Counted from the first letter of the stretch, positions 11,246-22,567 are shown. The stretch is 64,000 bases of DNA from Rutpela maculata (GCA_936432065.2 OW386290.2:49742843-49806842); one strand, 5' to 3'. Made by a program: numbers and translations. Notes: generated by a model not told the origin, from the sequence alone.

Positions 11246-11854
11246 AATATTAGACAATGAGAAACGCTTTATAAAAGAGGTTTCTATAAACAATCAATAC
11301 CCTCAAGCTTTTGTTGATAGAACTTTCACATAGAAAATAATAATCATGTACGACAAAAACCTGAACAACGGTACACAACGTTAATTCCTTATGTATACGG
11401 ATTATCTGAAAATCTACGCCGTATAGGCAATAGATTTGATATTTGGACGATATTTCAAACGGGCAATACGTTGAGATCTATTTTAACAAAAACAAAACTG
11501 CTAAATCGTAAGCAAAATTCAAAAAACTGCATTTATAGTATTCCGTGTGAGTGTAATAAGCATTGTGTGGGTGAGTCATCCAGACCATTCAGTGTTAGAT
11601 TGTGTGAGCACATTAGGATGAATGAGATTCAAAAATCGAAGATTTGCGAACACGCTTGGAAGAACGAACATAGAATAAACTGGCACTCGGCAAAAATTTT
11701 AACAAAAGAGACAGATAGCAAGAAAAGAAAAATTAAAGAATCGGCTATAATATTATTGAATGAGGATAAATGCGTGTCGAATTGTTCCGTAAATGTTTGC
11801 ACAACCTGGCTGCCGATGTTAAAAGAAGAACTTAACAAACTCAACATTGTTTAA
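11246..11854 (+). pseudogene. 5'-truncated Penelope-like element: RT tail plus GIY-YIG endonuclease
   Basis: Two joined frames. From 11250 to about 11330 a frame reads NNQYPQAFVDRTF, then shifts. A second frame from about 11335 to 11854 reads TLIPYVYGLSENLRRI, then the endonuclease part CIYSIPCECNKHCVGESSRP with SVRLCEHIR, ICEHAWKNEHRINW and KRKIKESAII. This matches the GIY-YIG nuclease at the C-terminus of Penelope-like retroelements. The Y-S-I-P-C-x-C segment, the catalytic-region Arg and a late Glu are present. The real frame extends upstream of the TTG at 11471. The reverse transcriptase is missing apart from its tail, and a frameshift and truncation make it dead. A GGAAATAGATTCG...CCGAAACGTC motif follows at about 11995, as in many Penelope 3' regions. 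Confidence 0.85.
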
Positions 11855-12095
11855 AATGAAACTATCAACTAGATATATCAACAGTTCTGTGTAAGCAGTG
11901 AGTATCTATGGATACTGAAGATAACAAATATATTCTTAAAGCTGTGTATTTAATATACACAGCACACAAACACTTATAATACACTTTGAGGAAGGAAATA
12001 GATTCGTTTTCCGAAACGTCAGCAAAATACGTCATTTTTATATTTTTGTTCTTATTCATTATTTGTAAAAAAAAAAACACCCTCTAACCTCTAAC

Positions 12096-12240
12096 TGATC
12101 CATTGACGTAAAAGTCACAGGCATAGAGGTTATTTTCCAGTAAAATATTGGATCATTGTATTATTTTGTAGATTTCATGGATATTTTTGAGAAGAGAATA
12201 CATTTGGCGGAGCATCCCAATAAGAAACAGAAAAATTAAG
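12096..12240 (-). repeat. Inverted repeat flanking the Penelope fragment, right arm
   Basis: Reverse-complement partner of 11097-11245, starting TTGACGTAAAAGTCACAGGC and ending CCCAATAAGAAACAG. It begins about 240 bp after the endonuclease stop codon, which gives the Penelope copy a 3' untranslated stretch. Confidence 0.75.
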
Positions 12241-12559
12241 AAAATGCCACAACCAACATTTAGACAATATCTTTAACATATGTGTTACTTCATATTAGAA
12301 ACATAAGTTACATCCGATGCATTATAGTATATTAAGTATTAAGGCCAGTAAGTGTTATTTACTGGTTGAGGATATGTTTGGAGATCATGGCGAAGTCGAT
12401 TACTATGATACTTAAGCGACTTTAAATTAATTACATACTAAGTGTAGTTTAAATCGAGAATGACTCAAATACAGCAAAACTATGAATATGTCATTACTTA
12501 AAAATAGTAAGTCAGATACTAATAAATCAAAAGATGCCTAATTAGTTTAACAATTGCTT

Positions 12560-12875
12560 AATATGAGCAAATTTGTTATCTAAACATAAATTATTTAAAA
12601 CGCTCAGTTCATTAAATGTTACTTTTCTTAAAACATCACCATTTAGTTCTGCACAAGCATCGATAATTTTTTATTTTAATTCTTCTACATTCTAGACTTT
12701 GTTTCGTAAACTCTATTTTTGAGAGTACCCTACAAGAAAAAGTCCAAGGATGTTAAATCTGGGAACCTAGGAGGAAATTCTAGTGGACCATAAGTTCCTG
12801 TCTATGTTTGTTCGTATTCAGCATTCAAATAATTTCGAAAAATAATGGCGTTATGGCAAAAATTTCGATTACTCT
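12560..12875 (-). pseudogene. Mariner-like transposase fragment (dead)
   Basis: Read on the minus strand, the fragment gives CHNAIIFRNYLNAEY, then GPLEFPPRFPDLTSLDFFL, a stop where Trp is expected, and GTLKNRVYETKSRM. This is the third-acid block of IS630/Tc1/mariner transposases (consensus WPPRSPDLTPLDFFLWG), with the catalytic Asp in the S-P-D-L-type segment. Several stops follow. The N-terminal helix-turn-helix and first two acids are absent. A related transposase lies at 53575-55000. Confidence 0.8.
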
Positions 12876-13319
12876 GAACAAAACACAAACATATTGTAGA
12901 TACATGATAATGTTAAATTCATATTTTTTAGATAGGTACATACATTCTCCTTTTCGATTTTTCATGCATTATTCTTTTTGCTGTTTGCAAAATCCTATGA
13001 AAATATTCTTTACGATTATATTAATAGGTTCAGCGGTTTGAAAATGAAGATTGACCATACCTTCGATCGGCTGTTATTTTTATTTTCCTTTTTTGTTTAA
13101 AAAAATCGATTGAATTTTTGAGCCGCTCCAAAAAATCATACCATGTTTCATTATGGGATAATAATTTCCATAATAGGCAGCAAATAGAGTATCTTCCTTA
13201 CTACTTTTTTAATTTCTTAAGTGCATAGCAAGACTTGCTTAATTAAATATCATCCTCCTAGGTGTGACTCTGCCAATTGAGATGTTCATCACTGATAGTG
13301 CCTAGAAGAACTCTCCAGT

Positions 13320-13590
13320 TTCAATGTAGTTGGATAATTATTACTAATTTTAGAGTGTCTGAAAGAAGACAGTTAGTTTTAGCTGCATTTGAAATAAAGG
13401 AATGATCTTTAAACCACCTAGAAATTTTTACAGAGGCTTACCACCTCTTTAAAACTCCTTTCAGTTATTAAAATGTTAGTATTACCTACGTAATTAATTT
13501 AAAAAAGTGACTCAATCTACAGTACTTGGAATTTCATTTATATAGAGAATAAAAAGTAAAGGCTCTAATATACTGCCTTGTGGTATTCCC
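13320..13590 (-). pseudogene. LINE reverse transcriptase, 3' half (split by fold-back)
   Basis: The minus strand reads GIPQGSILEPLLFILYINEI, the RT motif-B region of Jockey/CR1-type LINEs. A degraded Y-x-D-D segment follows, reading YVGNTNILITE. The catalytic Asp pair is lost and a stop follows STVD, so it is inactive. The coding sequence resumes on the far side of the fold-back at 15383. Confidence 0.8.
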
Positions 13591-13595
13591 ATAAT

Positions 13596-15377
13596 AGTAC
13601 AGTACAAAATATGCAAACCTTCGGAATAATGTCATATTGAATGGATTACGTTCATTTTTGGCAGTATAATAGTAAATGCTTCACAGAAAAGTTTCTATAT
13701 TGTGCGGGGGCTTGCTAATTTATAGGGGGTGGATGCCACCCCCTCTCAGGGGGTGGTACTTAAAAAAATATATATTTATTGGAGCCGAAGTAGAATCGGA
13801 TTTTAAGATGAAAAGGTTCTATGCAATTTTTCACATAAATTGCTAGTTTTTAAGTTATAACGACTTCAAATTTGCGATTTTAGCTTAAAAAAAAGGTATT
13901 TCCAAACGTCAAGTATCTCGAAAAGTATTACTTTATCGAAAAAATGTTATAGACCAATTACAGAAATAACAAACTGGGAATTAATTATATTTTTTGTTTA
14001 TTGATGTAGGATTAATAATTTCGGAGATATTTAAGTTTACATTTGGCATCCAAGTGTTCATAAGATAATTATTTAGAGTGAGAGTTAAATATCTCAGAAA
14101 CTGTGACACCTACGTCAAGGATGCTAATAGGTAGAATCATAGATTATTGATTAAGCTTTCAATTTTTTTTTATTTGTTTCTGTAGCTTAAAAAACAAAGA
14201 AGTTATGACCGAAGCAATGTGCGTCTACACATTTTTTTATAAACAACGTCGCCATTTTGTTACTGTAATTAGCCAGTAATTAAAAAAAGGAATTTCAAAC
14301 ACTGTTTCTTATTAATATATAGCATGACGTAGATGCTCAATTTTTTTGGTTTGCATACAGCACTTGCTTTAGAAAAAAAATACAGTTTAAACTGATAAAA
14401 CAGATAAAACGTAATTTGTTTTCCTCTTTCAAATATCTCTATAAATATTAGTTTCATTGAAAAATGGGTAGAGATCAAAAATGAAGCTCATAAACTGATA
14501 ATGAATTTCGCTTGTTTATTTATTTACATAGATTTAATACTTTCGGAGATATGAAAAAACGTTTATAAGACGAAAAATGCAGTTTAAATGTTAAATATCT
14601 CACACTTACGTAACGCATTCTATGAAATGAAATTAAAGACAAATTAATTGCGCTTTCAAATTATTTTTTACTCGTTCCTGTAGCATAAGAAATAAAGAAG
14701 TTATGATGGAAAATTGTGCGTATTTATATTTTTTTATATAAAAAGGTCGCCATTTTATTACTCTAATTAGCCAGTAATTTAAAAACATTATCTCAAATAC
14801 AGTTTTTCGTTAAGATGTAGCATTACCTAGATGCTCAATTATTTTTGCTCATTTAAAGCACTTGCTTTAGAAAAAAATTCATTTTAAACTTTAAAGGTAA
14901 TTTCGAAACACTTGGATACCAAATATAAACTTAAATATCTCTGAAATTATTAATCCTACATCAATAAACAAAAAATATAATTAATTCCCAGTTTATACTT
15001 TCTGTAATTGGTCTTTAACATTTTTTCGATAAAGTAATACTTTTCGAGATACTTGACGAAAGCCGTTTGGAAATACCATTTTTTTAAAGCTAAAATCGCA
15101 ATTTTGAAGTCGTTATAACTTAAAAACTATCAATTTATGTGTAAAATTGCATAGATCCTTTTCTTCTTAAAATTTGATTCTATTTCAGCTCCAATAAATA
15201 TATATATTTTTTAAGTGCCACCCCCTGAGAGGGGTGGAATCCACCCCCTATAAATTAGCAAGCCCCCGCACAATATAGAAACTTTTCTGTGAAGCATTTA
15301 CTATTATACTGCCAAAAATGAACGAAATCCGTTCAATATGACATTATTCCGAAGTTAAAACATCTAGTTACTGTACT
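13596..15377. mobile_element. 1.78 kb fold-back element inserted in a LINE
   Basis: Two arms of about 870 bp meet near 14480-14490. The ends read AGTACAGTAC and its complement TACTGTACT. Landmarks in both arms are CTTCGGAATAATGTCATATT, GCGGGGGCTTGC, TAGGGGGTGG, AATATATATTTATTGGAG and AATACTTTTCGAGATACTTG. It interrupts the reverse transcriptase between the KPI-type segment and GIPQG. It is flanked by ATAAT (13591-13595) and ACAAT (15378-15382), a likely 5-bp duplication with one change. No coding capacity. An old half-copy is at 3640-4091. Confidence 0.85.
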
Positions 15378-15382
15378 ACAAT

Positions 15383-15800
15383 GGGTTTTAATGAAAATTT
15401 GTATTTACTTTCTTGTTTTGAAATTGTCACTCTCTGTTCTATCAACAGTAAATAAAATTGGAACTAGTTATATGCTATACCGCGTACTGCATAATTTTCT
15501 GATTTTGCTAATAATGTATTGTGGGATTTAGATGACACAAGAAAGATACCTAAAGCGATATTTTCCTGATCTGCTTTCAATAAGTGACTAATAAAACTGA
15601 ACATAGCTGTGGAATCTACGTTTGAAAACCATGTAGTGTATTCATTAGTATATTGTATTTGGTAAGAAAATTTTAGAGTCGTTTGCACATCATAATTTCA
15701 AAGACTTTGCAAAGCTGGATAACATGCTAATTAGTCGATAATTTTCAATATAACCTCTTCTAATATAAAGAGTACCTTGTAAGTGTGGTCTTTATTTATA
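15383..15800 (-). pseudogene. LINE reverse transcriptase, 5' half (split by fold-back)
   Basis: The minus strand reads IENYRLISMLSSFAKSLK, the N-Y-R-P-I-S motif of LINE reverse transcriptases, and later AVRGIAYN followed by a stop, then FQFYLLLIEQR and YKFSLKPI. That last block is the segment just before motif B, which is found across the fold-back at 13590. Several in-frame stops and probable frameshifts lie between, so it is a long-dead copy. Confidence 0.75.
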
Positions 15801-16359
15801 TGTCTATCAATTTGTCAGACATTTTGAAGAATTGGCACTCGCTTGTATTCAGAACAATAAACATACTGTAAATGAAACCTGTGTCAATATATTGGGAGTG
15901 AATATCTATAAGTAAATACCTCGTTTTTTTATTTAGAAAGTAATCAATTCAAACGCTTAATATGTGATTCACGGAGTGAGGATGTGACGCACACTTGCCA
16001 TATTTTTACGCCACTTGCTACCTACTTCATACAAGACTACAACCAACATGTTAAACATCAGATTGCTTTTTAGAGCAGCGAAAAAAAAAACGCTGAAAGT
16101 GCATTATGAATTTCACTCTACGAGGTTTTAATGTCTCCAGGTGGAATTTTAATTCGTATCTAATGTGGAAAATGAGACCGACGAAGACATGAAATATCTA
16201 ATGTAATGGAATTTGCATTAGCGATGTTTTGTATGCCATTGTTTTATATGTACCTACTTAATTAAGTGCATGGAGCTACCGAGTGGAGTATGTTTAAAAT
16301 AGGCCAGTAGGTAAAATGCTCAATATTACTTTGATGTCAACGTTAATGTTTTTATTCAC
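15801..16359. other. No recognisable gene
   Basis: AT-rich; may contain the further 5' part of the LINE read from 15800 downward, but I cannot follow a convincing frame. Confidence 0.4.
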
Positions 16360-16570
16360 CTACCTGAAGTTTCGAACGTTCACTTTCATATGAAAAAGAA
16401 AAATAAAAACCACACTTCGATTTAGGTCTAAAAACTTAAGTATTGTGGATATTATTGTCAGCTAATAAATGTGGGAATGAAGTGTTTATGCCTAAATCGA
16501 TGTGCGCTTTTATTAACTTTTCTCTTTCATCTAAAATTCGTTGAAGTGAACGTTCGAAACTTCAGGTACA
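16360..16570. mobile_element. MULE-like MITE, copy 2, with target duplication
   Basis: Same family as 10492-10715: ends TACCTGAAGTTTCGAACG and CGTTCGAAACTTCAGGTACA, with a diverged centre. It is flanked by TTTTTATTCA (16349-16358) and TTTTTATTCA (16571-16580), a 10-bp target duplication. Two independent copies with 9-10 bp duplications strengthen the Mutator-like assignment. Confidence 0.85.
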
Positions 16571-17250
16571 TTTTTATTCACTGAAATTTAAATTATTTCC
16601 TGAATTCCGGTAATTAACCGAGCGCGAACAACAATTGACGGATTTTAACCTGACGTCAATCTATTTGTTGATGTTTGCCATTTATGTACCTATAATCAGT
16701 TTACGTGTATGTTTTGAGCTACGATTTCGATGTTAAAGTTAAACATTTCAGAATCAGTTTAACATTTGGTTTCTCTCTTAAGGAAAAATGTGTGGATTTT
16801 GTAAAATCTATAGTTTCCATTTGAAGGTTCAGAAATAAGCGCAGAACTGTTGACGAAATCTATTTTTGATTTAATTCATGGATAAAGTATCTTCATGCTC
16901 AGTCCATACCCAAAAATGAATACAAAATTGAGTTAAAAAAAAGACGTAAGGAATATTACGAGGAATATTAGTTGTTCCTGTGCGTATCTACAATACGGAA
17001 CCCTCAGCATGCAAGTCTGACTCGTACTTAACCGATTTTATTTTACACAGGTGCTGATTTCAGATGATGTCCAGCTGCCAATTACACTTTTTTATAAATA
17101 TTTTACGTATGAAATTTTACAATGTTTATAATACGATTTTACCTTGTAGGAAAACATTGGTATACATGTACATATATGTGACTTACACAGTCTACATATA
17201 TATATTTATGTTGATTAAATTTTGGAAAAATTATTGCAAAAGAGGAAATA
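16571..17250. other. No recognisable gene
   Basis: No domain-bearing frame. Open frames between 17064 and 17550 on the plus strand lie antisense to the RTE pseudogene. Confidence 0.45.
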
Positions 17251-17254
17251 TGGT

Positions 17255-17783
17255 GTACACCATTTTGGACTGCTGTCTGCTCCTCGTAATAGCCAAACGT
17301 TTTTGGACGGCGTCCTGTTCACCTTTTGCCATTTGGTTTTTCCTAAACTATCATCCGTATATTGCATTCTCTTCAGTTGATGTGACAAAAAAAGACAATA
17401 TTTTGGAGAATACACTTCAGAGTCCCTTATGAGGACATATTTGAATTGACAAGCTTGCCATCTGTATTTTTCGCCGAATCTCATATTTGCAGTTGCCAGT
17501 ATTGTCCACAAGGTCCCAAGGCATACCATCTTATTTCTTATCTCACACACCTATCCTTAAAGTGTCTGGCTGATTATCATTTGCTCGGTCTAAAATTATA
17601 ATTTTCGTATTGTTAAAAGTTACACTTAAACTATATTCAGGGCTTATTGTCTGAAACCTGTTCAGCAGGTGTATGAGCTCATATTCGCTTGCTGCAGATA
17701 GTATCATCTGCAAATCTCACGTTGAAAATCTTGGTTACGCCTACAGCTATTCCACGCTGCCAGTTTTGCAACACACGTGGCAT
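17255..17783 (-). pseudogene. RTE-type LINE: RT catalytic motif and C-terminal tail
   Basis: The minus strand reads MPRVLQNWQRGIAVG, then TKIFNVRFADDT (17700-17735), with the F-A-D-D catalytic pair intact. One base later the frame changes and continues ILSAASEYELIHLLNRFQ to DNQPDTLRIG. Further downstream pieces resemble the tail of RTE-family ORFs: EIRNKMVCLG, and in another frame GKR followed by GRRPKTFGYY. At least two frameshifts and stops show it is dead. The upstream part is at 19516-19830. Confidence 0.85.
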
Positions 17784-19515
17784 TGTAGAAGAATGCACTA
17801 CCGGGCGTCAAAATGACGCGACACCAATTTATTTCTCAGGGGCGCCAGTCGCGTGCTGCCCCGTTCTTCTACTCCCAGGCGGGTAAGATGTACTTCGATA
17901 GCCGAGGAATGGATCAAGGCTGCACTACCTCAGATCATTAACGGCGTTCTCTCTGGCCGTGAATTCCTCGATTTAGGTTTTGGTTACCTTTTGAAAAGTT
18001 AAATTTTCGCATAAAAAATATCCCTATCGAACAATTTCTCTCCGACGGGATTGATTTTTGACGTGACAGTCACGTTTTTATCTGCTAATAACGGACTCTA
18101 CACCTGGGGATTTCTGAGAAAATGCATAAAAAAATTCCTATCAAACCTCCGTAAGGCAATCAGAAGGTCAAATGTTAATGTGAATTAACTCGATACATCC
18201 GGTTTTCGATACGAAAGTTCCAGGGATTATAGACTAGCAACAAGTCTCAAGATCAATTAAGATGCAATAGTTCATAGAATCCGTTTATTTAACAGATATG
18301 GTTATACAAAAAAATTCTTATTGCAAGAATCGCGCCTTCCCCAATTAAGACAAACGGCTTTCATACCATACAAGCGAGAGCGCTTACGCTAACGATCGAT
18401 TAGGTAGAAAAGATTCATGCATACCTTCTCAGAATTAAAATGCGAGCTTTTTAGAGAAGTCTTAGACTCTTTATAATTTCATAATTACGGCTGACTGGTT
18501 ATAACTTAAAAAAGTTTTACTAAATAAATTCAGTTAGAGACTACTTAGCTTTAAAGATCTTGTATCGTGGCGGTTCACGTACCCAAACACTTTCATGAGG
18601 ACTTGCATAAGTTTGATGGCGTTCGATCAGTCCACAACTTACTTGCCCCTATGCAGTTGTTCAATATTAGCAAAATTACAACGATGCACCTCCAAGTGAC
18701 TTTGGGTAAAATTAAATTTTTGTTTTTTATGCACAAGGCGTTTTCCTCTATAACTTTATTATTTAGAAAGCCATGCCATTGGCTTTCCTACCATAGCTTT
18801 GTGTGGACTACTCAACGCGCTTGACCAAATTGCGAGCCGCTGAGTGAATCCAAACTATTTCTATGCGAGAAACAGGCCTTGTGCATATGCATTGATTTTT
18901 ATCAAATTTTTGCTTATCGGCGCTACGCCGTCTTTGTCAAAATCGTTGGTTTCGCCTTTTAGATGCACTGCATCGTTACAATTTTATGCTCATACTTTAG
19001 AACAGGACATTCAATGACCATACCTCAATGGTCAATGTCTTTGGTGGAGGAATAAAAATGGAAAATATTTTAATATTTTTCAAAGTGAATTTTTGGAGTA
19101 CTTTTTAAACTAGCGTACCTTTGAAAAATTAATCTTCAAGTCCAATTTTGGCGTACTTTTGATCAAAATTATTCTCAAGTCCATTTTTGGCGTATTTTTA
19201 AAAAATATTATTTTCCTCAAAGTCTAATTTTGTTGCACCTTTGAAAAAGTATATTATTCTTAAATCCTTGCCACTATATACTTTCGCTCTCATATCCTGA
19301 ACCAAAACATATTTTCCTAAGTGAAAATTCGGTGTTTCTTCGAATTTTCACCTGGTCATTTCTAATGCCTTATAGAACTTATAACAGTCCTTATGGACTT
19401 GTCTGTGGCTCTGTAGTCCCTCAGACTCTTGAAAATGTCCTTAAATGACATTTTTGCCTAAGTCGAATTTTGATTCTGTCTTCGACTTAGGTCGATTCTG
19501 GAGGAATCTGCAACA
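17784..19515. mobile_element. 1.73 kb LTR-like insertion in the RTE, with 4-bp target duplication
   Basis: Begins TGTAGAAGAATGC and ends ATCTGCAACA, with GCAT on both sides (17780-17783 and 19516-19519). TG...CA ends plus a 4-bp duplication fit a solo LTR or a non-autonomous LTR element. No gag or pol frame is seen; the 65- to 85-codon frames inside show no domain. Removing it together with one GCAT copy joins two halves of the RTE in the same frame. A diverged tandem stretch lies at 19075-19280. Confidence 0.75.
19075..19280. repeat. Diverged tandem repeat, about 55-bp period
   Basis: Three to four imperfect units built on TCAAGTCCAATTTTGGCGTA followed by CTTTTGA and AAAATTATT. It lies inside the LTR-like insertion and is non-coding. 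Confidence 0.55.
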
Positions 19516-19835
19516 GCATCATGTGTTTACAATAGATGTTAAAGAGGATTGGTGACAAAACACAATCCTCTCTGATGTCTTTGCCAGCTTTACGTTTGTT
19601 GGAGTTAATGTTGTCTACTTTCACCAAAGGAGAGTTTTCTTCCTGCTGTTATGGAATAATAAAGATTTGGGTGTTGCCATCTCCAATAATACAGTCCAAG
19701 GTTCATCCCATTCCACATTGTCAAATGCGTTACACTAGTCTACAAAATAAGAGTACATAGGCACGTAATATTCTCTTGCTTTCTCGATAGGCTGTCGAAA
19801 ATTCAGTATTTGCTCTGTGATATTAATGCCAATGA
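19516..19835 (-). pseudogene. RTE-type LINE: RT motifs upstream of the LTR-like insertion
   Basis: The minus strand gives ILNFRQPIEKAREYY, AFDNVEWDEPWTVLLEMATP and GKDIREDCVLSPILFNIY. These are the successive RT blocks of RTE elements (A-F-D-N-V-E-W and G-V-R-Q-G-C-x-L-S-P-x-L-F-N-I). A stop lies before CNAFDN and frames change between blocks. The last block joins MMPRVLQNW at 17783 across the inserted element, so both pieces belong to one LINE copy. Confidence 0.85.
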
Positions 19836-21040
19836 TCTCTGAATCTTAATACAACACAATATCAAAAACAAATAGAATGACATCACAAAAACCACGACAG
19901 TCTTTGTATGACGTTAAGGTTATTTTCCTGGGAATTGAAATAATCATATTTTGTTGATTTTTTTGGATTACAGCTTATATTTTTGCAGTTTTTTGTACAC
20001 AGCTTTATAACTATTCAAATAGAGAAATCGACGTATGTAACGTTTTTTCGTTAGAATTATGTCAGATTTCTTCTGTTAGAGTGTAATGGAATAGTAAATT
20101 GTCAGCATCGGAAGAAAAACGCCGGATGCAGTATAATTCCATCATCTTATAATGCAAACTCAATTCAATACTATTTGTTTTGTTCCACTTTTTTTTTCGG
20201 GACGTAATTTTGTTGTAGGAAGAACCTGAGTTAATATATTTCAGCTGGTTTTATCCACTCTAAGTTTTTGTTTATTATATGCTCATTTACTAACTGGATC
20301 TCGAAGCAATAATTAACAATAATTCGAGCTAATAATATGTTTTTAATTGTATTAAATTATTTTTAATGATATAGATAATACTTGTTGGTTTACTGGCCGA
20401 ATGAAAAAAGAAAGCCCCCGACAGTAGTTACCGGTGCTGATTAGCGATACGATTTTTATTGATCTATTTCATCTAAATGCCAGCACGTCTCAACTCATCC
20501 GGCAGCCTAGCATCTTAAAACATGAATAGTCTTCCATAGCAGCCAGCGTTCTAAAACAAATGATTACCAATTAACGCTTTAAATGATAACACGCGAATTT
20601 ATTTTTATTTACCGTACGTTGGAATGATAAAATATCTGTAGTTCTTATCGCCTTTCCAGAAAATTAAACGCTTATATTTATGCATAAGTTGCAAAAACAA
20701 AGTTTAATTGAACACATATTATATATTAGTATAATGTCTTTCTTCGGGCTAATGTTGTAAGAAGTATTTGCTGCAAGGAAACATAATTGATGGAGTGCAC
20801 GGTAATGGTAATAGTAATATTTATCAATAATTAATTTTATTTGGTTTTAACCAAATTTACAGCAGTACTTTTTTACTATCCCGTATCCTGATTTTTTCAC
20901 TTTTTTGATAGGACTCAAAATTAACTTAAACTCTTTTTCAACCAACCTCAAAAAATTTGAAAACGTAGGAGGTTTTCAGTTAGACTCTTATGTATTGTTG
21001 CAAGCTTTGTACCCCATCTATAAGAATTCCCTCCAAGTTC
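19836..21040. other. No recognisable gene
   Basis: AT-rich, with no domain-bearing frame. Part may be the 5' remainder of the RTE, but I could not follow it. Confidence 0.45.
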
Positions 21041-21357
21041 TGTGTATAAGTAACAGAAAACTAAGTTAGTTACTTAGTTCGGCTATCGTCACAGAGATAG
21101 CGCGCGGTGTCGACATCTAGAAGCTACTGATATCTATCTGGAACATTGTGGAATGTGGTAGAAAGATCCAGAATCAATTACCCAGGAGTATAAATAGAGA
21201 GCGATTCGTCGCGCAGTAGAGTTCAGTAGACAGTTCAGTTCAGTTCAGATAGCAAGTTCAGAAAGATCAGAAAGAACAAAGTAATAAAGTGACTGAACTA
21301 CTGAATTATAGTACTCCGTTATATTAATGAAGTAGTATCTATTGTAATTAGTACTTC
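21041..21357 (+). promoter_or_regulatory. LTR-like segment with TATA box, start-site and poly(A) signals
   Basis: From a TGTGTATAAG start, the stretch holds TATAAATAGAG (about 21190), a purine/TCAGT-rich start region (GTAGAGTTCAGTAGACAG) about 30 bp downstream, then AATAAAGTGACTGAAC. This order is typical of a gypsy-class LTR in insects. The 3' end runs into a hAT-type MITE at 21357, so neither the LTR end nor a primer-binding site can be fixed, and no gag/pol follows. Confidence 0.45.
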
Positions 21358-21778
21358 ATTGGCGCAACTAGAGGGGGGGGGGGCAGGGTGGACCGGGCCC
21401 ACCTCAAACTAGCCACGGCCCATCCCAGAGGAAAGAATAAAAATTAGCAAAAAAAATTTAAATTTATCGACTAATGTATCACTAAATTATTCGGAATCCA
21501 TAAATTTAAATATCTAAACGTTTTGTTTTAATGTTTTTGTTAATTAGTTCATTGATTTAGGATTTAGGTTTCAGTTTCTTGTGAATTTTTTTAATAAAAA
21601 TTGAAAATCTGAAGCGTATGTGTTTCAATATGTTCCTAATATTAAATCTCTTACTTTTAAGCGTCGTTTGGTGTCAACATCACGATAAAACCATTTGACA
21701 CCAATAATGGTAATTACTTTGCGTTTTAAACACAAGGGGCCTAGCCACCCCCAGAAAAATTCTCTAGTTGCGCCAATG
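21357..21778. mobile_element. MITE with CATTGGCGCAACTAGAG inverted ends (hAT-like)
   Basis: The ends CATTGGCGCAACTAGAG and CTCTAGTTGCGCCAATG are exact complements. An 11-base G run follows the left end. The CANTGGCGC-type terminus resembles hAT MITEs seen elsewhere in this window, but I do not see a matching 8-bp target duplication. No coding capacity. Confidence 0.65.
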
Positions 21779-21849
21779 GTAGGTTAATAAATTAGTGTTT
21801 AGTGTTACCCTGGTATTATAATTTCCAGATTCGTGATACAGGTTGTTTA

Positions 21850-22255
21850 CAAAGGGGTGTATTCAAATTTTCCGCGGAGGTAGCTATTGCCAAAAAAAAT
21901 TTGAGGTCTTTGGTTCTTGTACACGCACTAAATCACAATTTACTTTTTTCACCCCCTTTAATAACGGCGTAGAGGTGGTAATAGGGGTTAGACTGGATGT
22001 GACTGATGCAAAAAAAAATGAGATCTTGGCTATATACGCTATATCCCAATTTTATTGACTCATGCTGACTTGCCTTACCTATTTACCCCCACATTTTAAG
22101 TAAACGTGCGCACAAAAGAGTTGCAGACAGACCAACGGACAGACACCAATCGATAGACAGAAAATTTTTGTTTGCACAAAGTTAAAATCTCGACGGTTTG
22201 GAACATTCTAAGCGTATTTAAACGAAAAAATCACTATATTTCCACGATGTGAAAG
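21850..22255 (-). repeat. Dispersed repeat F, minus-strand copy
   Basis: The reverse complement follows the order of the full copy at 29261-29997. It has a left-end block near 22215-22255, AAAATCTCGACGG, a CAGACAGACC-type microsatellite, GTGCGCAC, TTTACCCCCAC, then a CCCCTTTAATAA...GTGGTAATAGGGGT block. The right end is missing, so it is truncated. The 71-residue frame over it is not a gene. Confidence 0.7.
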
Positions 22256-22321
22256 TGTGGAAGTAAAATACACTTTTTTATAAATATTTTACATATACAA
22301 TAATATAAGTTAATATTCATC

Positions 22322-22559
22322 CAGAGATGAGTAAAGGAAACTTTCCATTTGAAAGTTTCCGGAACGAAGTTTTGATAAAAATGAAAGTTTCCAATAAAAC
22401 ATTTAAATATTCCGAAAGTTTCCAAAGGAAACTTTTCCGGAATTTTGGAAACTTTCAAATATTTTATTATAAACTTTCATTTTTATTAAAACTTCTTTCC
22501 GGAAACTCCCGAAAATTTCCTGGAAACTTTCATTGGAAAGTTTTTATTACCCGTCTCTG
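22322..22559. mobile_element. hAT-type MITE built of GGAAACTTTC repeats
   Basis: The ends read CAGAGATGAGTAA and TTACCCGTCTCTG, the hAT-like CAGAGRYGRGTAA terminus. The flanks are ATTCATC (22315-22321) and ATTCATTC (22560-22567), an 8-bp duplication with one base lost. The interior is dominated by GAAAGTTTCC and GGAAACTTTC in both orientations. Open frames of 74-77 codons on both strands arise from this repetition. Confidence 0.75.
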
Positions 22560-22567
22560 ATTCATTC

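Noticed and set aside
17064..17432. 122-codon plus-strand frame
   Set aside because: Antisense to the RTE pseudogene on the minus strand, which shows family motifs.
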